Assembly: GCA_964392415.1 (NCBI GenBank)
Contig: CAYMPL010000060.1
Span: forward strand, 1-12,305
Direction of reading: 5' to 3'
From: CAYJMQ01 sp964392415
GTDB taxonomy: Bacteria; Bdellovibrionota; JACOXK01; 2-02-FULL-40-11
Length of the DNA stretch: 12,305 nt
Both the position numbers and the translations under genes were made by a program. Each line of letters begins with the position of its first letter. Position 1 is the first letter of the stretch. Under the pieces are notes generated by a model. That model saw only the letters and a list, made by a program, of their open reading frames with translations, was not told the origin of the DNA and searched no databases. Shown here in pieces: positions 6,506 to 12,305 of the stretch.

Positions 6506-7439
6506 AAAATATTCGCAATTAGAAGATGTCGATCTCATTGGCGTTGTCGACATCGATCCTTGTCGGGCAAAAGCGGTTGCCGACCGCTTTCAAACCAGAA
6601 GTTTTACCGATTATCGGGAAATATTAAAAGATGCCGACGCGGTCAGCATTGTGGTGCCGACCGATCGCCACTATGAGATTGCGAAACAGTGTCTCGAGCG
6701 AGGCTGTGATGTTTTGATTGAAAAGCCGATGACCGAAAAAATTTGGCAGGCTGAAGAACTCATCCACATTGCCAAATCGAAAGGGGCTATTTTACAGGTG
6801 GGGCATCTCGAACGCTTCAATTCAGCGATTCGGGAGGCCTCCCGTTTTTTAAGCGACCCTCTTTTTATTGAATGTCACAGGCTTCATTCATTTGTGGAGC
6901 GTGGCGCCGAAGTGGATGTCATTTTGGATCTGATGATTCACGATCTCGATATTATTTTAAGCCTTGTGCGTTCTCCAGTCGTTCGAATCGATGCGGTTGG
7001 AACCCCCGTTCTTTCTCCTCACGTTGATATAGCCAGTGTCAGGCTGACATTTGAAAGTGGGTGTGTCGCGAATGTGACTGCGAGCCGGATTTCTTTCAGC
7101 GCCATCCGAAAAATCAGAATTTTTCAGCCCTCGGCCTATGTATCGATCGATTTTCAGAATTCATCTGTCGATATTTGCAGAGCAGGTCATCCTGAGGCCG
7201 AAGGCCGAAGGATCTCAGCGGAGAGGCTTTCATTCGCGAAACGGGATGCTTTGTCAGAAGAGATTTCTGCGTTCATGGAATCGGTGAAGCGAAGGACTCC
7301 CCCCCTGGTGGGGGGACTTGAGGCCATTGAAGCGCTCAAACTGGCAGATCAGATTGGGGATCAGATTCGGGAGCGGATTAAAAAAACGGGAAGTAGAATA
7401 TCACGTGGATTGGGTCAAAAAACTTGGTATGAGTCATAA
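6444..7439 (+). CDS. Gfo/Idh/MocA family NAD(P)-dependent oxidoreductase
   Basis: 331 aa. The N-terminal Rossmann domain has GVGYLG (G11, G13, G16). EKP at 93-95 supplies the lysine conserved in this family, and D162/H166 in DLMIHDLD lie in the substrate domain. The substrate is unknown. A gene of this family often sits between lpxA and lpxB in deltaproteobacteria (MviM-like). In Acidithiobacillus and Leptospira the related GnnA oxidises UDP-GlcNAc so that GnnB can make the 3-amino sugar of amide-linked lipid A. No aminotransferase is visible here, so a GnnA role is only possible. ATG at 6444 has GAGAAGG upstream, spacing 6. The gene overlaps lpxA by 62 bases and lpxB by 11. Residues 248-258 (GHPEAEGRRIS) are encoded by repeat copy D, in the C-terminal domain. 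Confidence 0.88.
   Translation: MKKKINAAVIGVGYLGTFHAEKYSQLEDVDLIGVVDIDPCRAKAVADRFQTRSFTDYREILKDADAVSIVVPTDRHYEIAKQCLERGCDVLIEKPMTEKIWQAEELIHIAKSKGAILQVGHLERFNSAIREASRFLSDPLFIECHRLHSFVERGAEVDVILDLMIHDLDIILSLVRSPVVRIDAVGTPVLSPHVDIASVRLTFESGCVANVTASRISFSAIRKIRIFQPSAYVSIDFQNSSVDICRAGHPEAEGRRISAERLSFAKRDALSEEISAFMESVKRRTPPLVGGLEAIEALKLADQIGDQIRERIKKTGSRISRGLGQKTWYES
7186..7215 (+). repeat. Palindromic repeat, copy D, in frame inside the Gfo/Idh gene
   Basis: The 30-base copy has outer stem ATCCT (7189-7193) with AGGAT (7209-7213), GA/GA at 7194-7195 and 7207-7208, inner stem GGCC (7196-7199) with GGCC (7203-7206), and loop GAA. It is read one base off the frame used in lolC and gives GHPEAEGRRI. 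Its length is a multiple of three, so the downstream frame is kept. Confidence 0.87.
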
Positions 7440-8713
7440 AAAATCAATTTTCATGGTTGCGGGGGAGGCATCAGGAGATCTTCATGGTTCTTCCGTGGTG
7501 AGGGAGATATTTAAACGCGACCCTTCCGTTTTTATGTATGGGGTTGGCGGGATTGAGATGGAAAAGGCCGGTGTTCATCTGATTGCAAGGTCGGAGACCC
7601 TTGCTGTGACCGGTATTTTTGAGGTTTTTTTTAAACTGAAACAGCTTCTTTCACTCTTTTTTCTTCTGGTAAGGTCGATCATCATTTATAAACCGGACCT
7701 TGCGATTTTGATCGATTCTCCCGATTTTAATCTGCGGCTTGCCAAAAGGTTGAAGAAAAGAGGGGTTCCTGTTCTTTACTATATCAGTCCCCAGGTGTGG
7801 GCCTGGCGCAGGTCACGTCTTCGTCAGATCAGAAAATGTGTCACGAGAATGCTCGTTGTTTTTCCTTTCGAGTCCGCATTTTACAAAGCGGCTGGCGTCG
7901 ATGTTGATTTTGTCGGTCATCCGCTGTTAGACAGGCTTCCTGATTGTCCCCTTGTTTCGGAAAATGTGCGGACGATTGCGCTGATGCCGGGTTCCCGAAA
8001 GAATGAAGTCCGGTATCTTTTGCCCGCAATGCTTGAATCTGTCCGTCAGATTCACCGTCGCTATCCCGCTATTGAATTTCGACTTGTGCTTGCCCCGATG
8101 CTGCGTCTCTCGGATATTTCTTTTACGACAGATGAGAGCCTTCCCATCAAGATCATTGAAGGGGGGGATCCTGATTTTTTGTCAGGGGTTGATTTTGTGA
8201 TCTGCTGCTCAGGGACAGCAACGCTTGAGGCCGCCATTTTGGGAAAAGCGATGGTTGTTCTCTATAAATTAAACCGTTTAACTTATTTCCTGGTAACTTT
8301 TCTCATGACCTCTGGACTTAAGTATTTTGCGCTTCCAAATCTTATCGCGTCGCGCAGGCTTGTGCCTGAACTTCTTCAGGGTGATGTGACTCCGCAGAAA
8401 ATTTCCGAAGAGGTTTTTCGTTTTTTAGAGAACCGTGAGCTTTTGAAACAAACTTCCCGGGAACTGCTAAAAATCCGAAATCAGTTGGGTTCACCGGGAG
8501 CAGCCTCCCGTGTGGCGGAGCAGGCATTTCTTTTTTTAGCAAACGGTCATCCTGAGCGAAACGAGAGTCATCCTGCTATTCGAAAAACGCTTGGTTTTTT
8601 TCTGCTGAAATTAACGCATCGGATTTTTTCCCCATTCCTCTGGCTGGCATCGTGTCTGTATGGTTTTGCGGTTTGGGGGCGACGCTATTTTTATGTGGTT
8701 AAGATATTTAAGG
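7429..8713 (+). CDS. lpxB: Lipid-A-disaccharide synthase LpxB, fused in frame to the N-terminus of LpxK; runs into assembly gap
   Basis: LpxB (family GT19) condenses UDP-2,3-diacylglucosamine with lipid X to form the lipid A disaccharide at the inner membrane. Motifs from the ATG at 7429: AGEASGDLHG (11-20), IDSPDFN (95-101), SPQVWAWR (120-127), GHPLLD (163-168), MPGSRKNEV (186-194) and a C-terminal SGTATLEAAILGKAMVV nucleotide-binding motif. The LpxB part ends near residue 372 (E. coli LpxB has 382). The frame then passes through repeat copy E and continues as a typical LpxK membrane segment (about 393-422, containing FLWLASCLYGFAVWGRRYFY) with no stop before the Ns at 8714. No ATG, GTG or TTG lies in this frame between the repeat and the start of that segment. 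The start is chosen to match the usual LpxB N-terminus. It overlaps the previous gene by 11 bases and its ribosome binding site is weak. Confidence 0.9.
8546..8575 (+). repeat. Palindromic repeat, copy E, degenerate, at the LpxB-LpxK junction
   Basis: The left half is intact (GTC, ATCCT at 8549-8553, GA, GC, GAA loop). The right arm has decayed: AGGAT is replaced, and a second left-arm sequence GTCATCCTG (8567-8575) follows, as though two copies recombined. The 30 bases are in frame and encode (N)GHPERNESHP, the same GHPE reading as copy D. It lies exactly where LpxB would normally end. Confidence 0.75.
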
Positions 8714-8723
8714 NNNNNNNNNN
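8714..8723. other. Assembly gap (10 Ns)
   Basis: Ten Ns are probably a placeholder of arbitrary length. The LpxK N-terminal segment is in frame 1 before the gap and the LpxK body is in frame 2 after it, so the true length should be a multiple of three. Spacing from LYG to VGN in LpxK relatives suggests about 6-9 bases. No frameshift in the genome need be assumed. Confidence 0.9.
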
Positions 8724-8725
8724 CC

Positions 8726-9694
8726 CGGAAAGTTCCGGCAACGGTCATTTCGGTTGGGAATATAACCATCGGAGGGACAGGAAAAACCCCCTTTACCCTA
8801 TTTTTGGCTGGTGAAATGAAACGACGGGGAAGATCCATTGCGATCTTGAGCCGCGGATATAAAAGAAAGGCGAAGAATGCCTGGGACTGTGTTTCAGATG
8901 GTCTATCCGTGAAACTGGATGTTTTAGAGGCGGGGGATGAGCCGTGGCTGATGGCATCAAGATTGAAAGGGGTTCCCGTTTATGTAGGCGCAAATCGCTA
9001 CCAAACGGCCGTTGAGATTTTAAAACGACATTCCGTTGACACACTTCTTTTAGACGACGGTTTTCAACACTGGGGGCTGGATCGTGATTTTGATTTTGTT
9101 ACGTTCGATGCGACCACCTTTAAAGAGAGCCGCAGCTCGCAGGGGGTGGGACTCCTCCCCTATGGAAAATTTCGGGAACCCTTGGGGCATCTGAAGCGTT
9201 CCAATTGTGTCATTTTAACACGTACCGATCAGCTGAATGATATTGAAAAAGAAAGATTAAGGCGCGAGATCCATTGGGTGCACCCGAACGCTCCGATGAT
9301 CGAAGCAAACTATCGTCCAAAACATATATTGCATATTTCTTCCGGGAAACAGATTTCCCTGGATCATCTGGTCGGACGGCGCATCTCGGCGTTTGCGGGC
9401 ATAGGGAATCCAGACTCTTTTTTAAGAGTTGCCAGGCAGTTTTCTCAAGTGGTCGATTTTAAGATCTATTTGGACCATACCTTCTATTCCAAGAAAACGA
9501 TGGAACAGCTTTTAAGGGATGCTGAGAAAAAGGCTTCTGATCTCATTCTTACGACGGAAAAAGATGCCGTGAGAATTCCAAAAGATATTCTAAAATCAAA
9601 TCCCCCGCTTTACGCGCTCTCAGTCGATTTGGAAATTACGAAGGGGAAGGCGGCGCTGGATGCCCTCCTGGATCATCTTCCATGTCCATTTTAA
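8726..9694 (+). CDS. lpxK: Tetraacyldisaccharide 4'-kinase LpxK (body after the gap)
   Basis: Phosphorylates the 4' position of the lipid A disaccharide to give lipid IVA, at the inner membrane. The 322 residues after the gap carry the LpxK P-loop VGNITIGGTGKTP (Walker A at 8771-8788), ILSRGY, the family block LLLDDGFQHWGLDRD, and the C-terminal blocks FAGIGNPDSF and LILTTEKDAVRIP. The N-terminal membrane helix lies before the gap (about 8605-8700) in the lpxB frame, so this gene appears to be the second half of an LpxB-LpxK polypeptide of roughly 750 aa. An ATG at 8660 in the present frame precedes the gap, but the peptide from it does not resemble LpxK and is rejected as start. The end overlaps the acyltransferase gene by 13 bases. 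Confidence 0.9.
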   Translation, partial: RKVPATVISVGNITIGGTGKTPFTLFLAGEMKRRGRSIAILSRGYKRKAKNAWDCVSDGLSVKLDVLEAGDEPWLMASRLKGVPVYVGANRYQTAVEILKRHSVDTLLLDDGFQHWGLDRDFDFVTFDATTFKESRSSQGVGLLPYGKFREPLGHLKRSNCVILTRTDQLNDIEKERLRREIHWVHPNAPMIEANYRPKHILHISSGKQISLDHLVGRRISAFAGIGNPDSFLRVARQFSQVVDFKIYLDHTFYSKKTMEQLLRDAEKKASDLILTTEKDAVRIPKDILKSNPPLYALSVDLEITKGKAALDALLDHLPCPF

Positions 9695-10548
9695 ATATCT
9701 TTTTTGACACACTCAGTGTGATTCTAAATCTTTTGCCTCAGCGTTTTCTGAAATGGGTTTGCCGCGCGATCGGTTATTTCTGGTTTATATGTTTACGTTA
9801 TCGCAGGAATGATGTTTTAAAGAATATGACAGCCGCCTATAAAAATGAGAAAACGGAATCGGAAATTAAAAATTTAGCGCTGAAGAATTTTTGCCATTAC
9901 GTGTATCTCTTTTGTGAACTGGTTCAGCTGAGAACATTGTCTCCGGGCGAACTCAAAAAAAGAATACGGTTTGAAAATCTGGAATCGATGAAAAGACTCA
10001 TGGATGGAAGACGGGGCGCTGCTCTTTTAACAGCCCACATGGGGAATTTTGAATGGATGGCCGCGGCCGCCCCTTTGATAGGGCTGCCGCTTTCTATCGT
10101 TGCGCGCGTTATGAAAAATGAGACAATGGAAAAAGTTATTTCGTGTCAGCGAAGACGCTGGGGAATCGGTGTGATTGCGCCTCAAAAGAATGTTCTCTTT
10201 TCGATTTTTAAGCATCTTAGGGAGAACCGGGTGGTGGGATTTATGATCGATCAAAGACGGGGGCCTCCGGAAGGTATTTTTGTGAATTTTTTTGGGCGGC
10301 CTGCCGCCACCACCCCGGGGCTGGCGTATCTCGTCGAAAGAACCAATGCCTCTGTCATCCCTTTTTTTAATTATCGGACCGGATTCGGGGAATTTGTCGC
10401 AAAATTTGAAGAGCCGATCCCTTATAAAAGAATTGGCGGGCGCGACCAAAATATATATCATAATACGCAGCAATATACAGAGGTTGTTGAGAGAATGATT
10501 CGGGAGTATCCGGAGCAGTGGTTTTGGATACATAGAAGATGGCGCTAA
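9682..10548 (+). CDS. lpxL: Lipid A late acyltransferase, LpxL/HtrB (LABLAT) family
   Basis: Adds a secondary acyl chain to Kdo-lipid A, or to lipid IVA in some species, at the inner membrane. It is 288 aa (E. coli LpxL has 306). There is an N-terminal hydrophobic anchor (about 22-40). The catalytic HX4E motif is H119/E124 in LLTAHMGNFEWMA. The family block FMIDQRRGPPEGIFVNFFGRPAATTPG follows, in which the DQ and F.G motifs bind substrate. The ATG at 9682 overlaps lpxK by 13 bases, with little Shine-Dalgarno signal, so translation is probably coupled. Chain length and position cannot be read from the sequence. LpxM, LpxP and PatA-like mannosyl acyltransferases are alternatives, but the lpx context favours lipid A. 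Confidence 0.9.
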   Translation: MSILNIFFDTLSVILNLLPQRFLKWVCRAIGYFWFICLRYRRNDVLKNMTAAYKNEKTESEIKNLALKNFCHYVYLFCELVQLRTLSPGELKKRIRFENLESMKRLMDGRRGAALLTAHMGNFEWMAAAAPLIGLPLSIVARVMKNETMEKVISCQRRRWGIGVIAPQKNVLFSIFKHLRENRVVGFMIDQRRGPPEGIFVNFFGRPAATTPGLAYLVERTNASVIPFFNYRTGFGEFVAKFEEPIPYKRIGGRDQNIYHNTQQYTEVVERMIREYPEQWFWIHRRWR

Positions 10549-11498
10549 TGACGAAGTGGCTTCTCCTCTTATTCTGTTTGCAGCTCTCCTGCGGTGGCTT
10601 TCGTACGGTGGAAAAGCTTGAAAAGATCACCCCCCCCCAAGATTTGGAAGAAAAAATAGCCATTGAGACGAAGGAAAATGCCAAAAAACCGGGAAATCAA
10701 AGACAAAAAAAGAGAAAAAAAATAGCTTCTGTTTTTTCAAGACCGGAAGCGGTGGCAAGAGCGAAGAGGTATGCGAATATCAAGACCTTCCGGGAGGGAG
10801 AGAAAACGACATTCGCTTTTAGTTGGTTTTCAATCAAGGGAGGGGATGTTACTCTGGAAGTTCATCCATCTGTCTACATCCATGGACGAAAAACATATCA
10901 TTTTATCGGACGGGTAAAATCATCAGCGGCGATGGACCTGATTCACAGCATCGACGACTGGATTGAAAGCCATGTCGATGTCGATACCTTTTACCCGATC
11001 AAAGTAGGGCTTCACGGAATTGAAACAGATCGTTTGCGCGAGGGGCGCACCTTTTTTGATTATATGAATAGGAAAATTCATTATTGGATGAAGCGGGTTC
11101 ATGTGAAAAAGGGGGTGAAGGAGGAGCGGCGGGTTGACGATTTCAAACCGGGGACAATCGATGTGTTTACATCGGCATTTTTACTCCGGGCGCAGAAATT
11201 GGAGGTTGGGAAGACATATTATTCGGATGTTTATAATGAAGGGAAGCATCTTTCCGTTGAGGCTCAGGTTTTGCGTCGTGAGAAATTAGATACCGATATT
11301 GGCGAATTTGACACGCTGGTTGTGCGTCCGATTGCGCGTTTTGAAGGAATTTTAAAGACCTCTGGCGATTCAACCATCTGGCTGACCGATGACGAACGTC
11401 ATTTCATTTTGCGGCTTGAAACAAAGATCAAAATCGGTTATCTCGTCGGGGAAGTGAAGAAGATCGAAGACCCGGAGTATCAACTCCCCAAACCTTGA
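10548..11498 (+). CDS. DUF3108 domain protein, probable lipoprotein
   Basis: 316 aa of unknown function. From the ATG at 10548 the first 15 residues look like a signal peptide (MTK, then WLLLLFCLQLS) ending at C15. The lipobox LQLSC is not perfect, so lipidation is likely but not certain. Residues 20-80 are charged and lysine-rich, probably a flexible linker. About 80-312 fit DUF3108: FREGEKTTFAFSWFSIKGGD, then alternating beta strands with SSAAMDLIHSIDDWIESHVD and a late GEFDTLVVRPIARFEG. The start is chosen because it forms TAATG with the previous stop and has AGAAG 9 bases upstream. An in-frame ATG at 10539 is the alternative. Its place between lpxL and waaA suggests an envelope role (inference). 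A C9 run lies near the N-terminus. Confidence 0.75.
   Translation: MTKWLLLLFCLQLSCGGFRTVEKLEKITPPQDLEEKIAIETKENAKKPGNQRQKKRKKIASVFSRPEAVARAKRYANIKTFREGEKTTFAFSWFSIKGGDVTLEVHPSVYIHGRKTYHFIGRVKSSAAMDLIHSIDDWIESHVDVDTFYPIKVGLHGIETDRLREGRTFFDYMNRKIHYWMKRVHVKKGVKEERRVDDFKPGTIDVFTSAFLLRAQKLEVGKTYYSDVYNEGKHLSVEAQVLRREKLDTDIGEFDTLVVRPIARFEGILKTSGDSTIWLTDDERHFILRLETKIKIGYLVGEVKKIEDPEYQLPKP
10630..10638 (+). repeat. C9 homopolymer near the start of the DUF3108 gene
   Basis: Nine consecutive Cs encode part of ITPP (about residues 27-30), just after the signal peptide. Gain or loss of one base would cut the protein off early. It is the longest G or C run I see in the window. Confidence 0.85.
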
Positions 11499-11508
11499 AG
11501 CACACCCA

Positions 11509-12305
11509 ATGATGTTTTTTGTTTTTTTGTATAATATGTTGATTACGGCGGCGTTTGCCGCTGTTTCTCCCTATCTTTTGTATCGCCTTATATCCCGGAA
11601 GAAATATCGTGAGGGACTGGTCGAGCGTTTCGGGTTGATTTCATCAGAAAAAATTGCAAGGTGTAAAAATCCAAAGATCTGGTTTCACGCGGTCTCTGTC
11701 GGTGAAGCCTCTGCGATTTATCCCCTCTATCGGGTTTTTAAGGAAAGATATCCAGAATCATCTGTTGTTTTTTCAACGACAACAGCGACGGGGCAGGCAT
11801 GGGTCCGCAAGCAGTTTCTTCATGCCAATGATATTGCCATCTATTTTCCGATTGATCTTTATGGGGTGGTGGAACGGGTATTGAATCGCTTGCAGCCACA
11901 GCTTTTTATTTCAGCGGAGACGGAAATCTGGCCCAATTTCTGGTGGGGCGCCTATCGAAGGGGGACGAGACTTGCGCTGGTGAATGGACGGCTTTCCAAT
12001 CGATCATTTCGGCGGTATTCGAAGGTTGTTTTTTTCTTAAGGCATGTTCTTGACAAGCTTTCATTTATTACCGTTCAGACGGAAGAAGACGCGGCAAAAT
12101 TTAGCGCGTTGGGGGTACCCGCTGGACGGCTGATGGTCAGCGGCAATCTTAAATTTGAAATTCCTATATCAGAGAGGGAAATCTCCCTGCAAAAAGAAGA
12201 TTTGAAAAAAACACTTGGGATGGGGGATGAATTTGTTTTGATGGGGGGGAGCACGCACGCCGGGGAAGAAAAAATGTTGCTGGAGAGCTATCTGAATTTG
12301 AAGAA
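11509..12305 (+). CDS. waaA: 3-deoxy-D-manno-octulosonic acid transferase WaaA/KdtA, N-terminal part (partial)
   Basis: Transfers Kdo from CMP-Kdo to lipid IVA, the LpxK product, at the inner membrane. 265 codons are present before the window ends (the family has about 420). Residues 5-25 are a membrane anchor. SRKKYREGLVERFG (29-42) carries the likely catalytic base E39 (family knowledge, assigned by position). IWFHAVSVGEASA (about 55-67), FSTTTATGQ, SAETEIWPNFW, LVNGRLSNRSFRRY and VSGNLKFE are strong WaaA blocks and cover the N-terminal GT-B half. The start is one of two adjacent ATGs (11509 or 11512), 10 bases after the previous stop, with no clear ribosome binding site. Whether it adds one or two Kdo residues cannot be told. 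Confidence 0.93.
   Translation, partial: MMFFVFLYNMLITAAFAAVSPYLLYRLISRKKYREGLVERFGLISSEKIARCKNPKIWFHAVSVGEASAIYPLYRVFKERYPESSVVFSTTTATGQAWVRKQFLHANDIAIYFPIDLYGVVERVLNRLQPQLFISAETEIWPNFWWGAYRRGTRLALVNGRLSNRSFRRYSKVVFFLRHVLDKLSFITVQTEEDAAKFSALGVPAGRLMVSGNLKFEIPISEREISLQKEDLKKTLGMGDEFVLMGGSTHAGEEKMLLESYLNLK

Noticed and set aside
7299..7315. C7-TGGT-G6 inverted repeat, possible terminator
   Set aside because: It is within the oxidoreductase gene, encodes the TPPLVGG stretch common near the C-terminus of this family, and has no T-run after it.
7318..7428. Longer N-terminus for LpxB
   Set aside because: The extra residues lie inside the oxidoreductase gene and do not match LpxB. The family begins just before AGEASGD, which suits ATG 7429.
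541..8575. Repeat copies as a CRISPR array or an insertion sequence
   Set aside because: The copies are dispersed singly or in pairs, in both orientations and with different internal lengths, without regular spacers, and no transposase is present.
8660..8713. ATG at 8660 as the start of lpxK
   Set aside because: The 18 residues from it before the gap do not resemble LpxK, while the other frame over the same bases gives a good LpxK membrane helix. The apparent start is an artefact of the gap length.
11520..11530. T-rich run after the DUF3108 gene as a terminator tail
   Set aside because: No GC-rich stem precedes it, and the run encodes the hydrophobic N-terminus of WaaA.

Overview
The window is one continuous plus-strand block of envelope-biogenesis genes from a didermic (LPS-making) bacterium. 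The order lysS - lolC/E - lolD - bamA - ompH - fabZ - lpxA - Gfo/Idh - lpxB - lpxK - lpxL - (DUF3108) - waaA resembles, from memory, the layout of deltaproteobacterial and related candidate-phylum genomes. The lineage is an inference from gene order and not from a marker gene. Ten placeholder Ns (8714-8723) suggest a draft or metagenome assembly.

Layout. 1-166 is the end of lysyl-tRNA synthetase. 163-2041 encodes a lipoprotein-release ABC transporter: one LolC/E-type permease and the LolD ATPase. 2042-2221 is the only sizeable intergenic region (180 bases). It holds two palindromic repeats, a 22-bp tandem duplication, a promoter candidate and a long hairpin. 2222-5067 encodes BamA and an OmpH/Skp chaperone. 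5067-9694 encodes FabZ, LpxA, a Gfo/Idh/MocA oxidoreductase, LpxB and LpxK. 9682-11498 encodes an LpxL-type acyltransferase and a DUF3108 protein that may be a lipoprotein. 11509 to the end is the first 265 codons of the Kdo transferase WaaA. Most junctions overlap by a few bases, so the genes are probably co-transcribed and translationally coupled from bamA onward.

How the genes work together. LpxA, LpxB, LpxK, WaaA and LpxL are successive lipid A/Kdo enzymes, and FabZ works on the hydroxyacyl-ACP pool that LpxA draws on. BamA and OmpH insert and escort outer-membrane proteins. LolC/E and LolD release lipoproteins for transport to the outer membrane. lpxD, lpxC, lpxH/lpxI and msbA are not in the window.

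The most notable signal is a small dispersed palindromic repeat, about 26-36 bp. It has an outer stem, an invariant tandem GA/GA mismatch, and an inner stem of variable length closed by a short loop. Six copies are visible. Three are intergenic; the other three lie in frame inside lolC, the Gfo/Idh gene and the lpxB-lpxK junction. The outer stem changes in a compensatory way between copies, and the genic copies are multiples of three in length. At lpxB-lpxK the repeat sits where LpxB should end. No stop codon and no ordinary start codon separate the two proteins there, so they appear fused, subject to the short assembly gap downstream.
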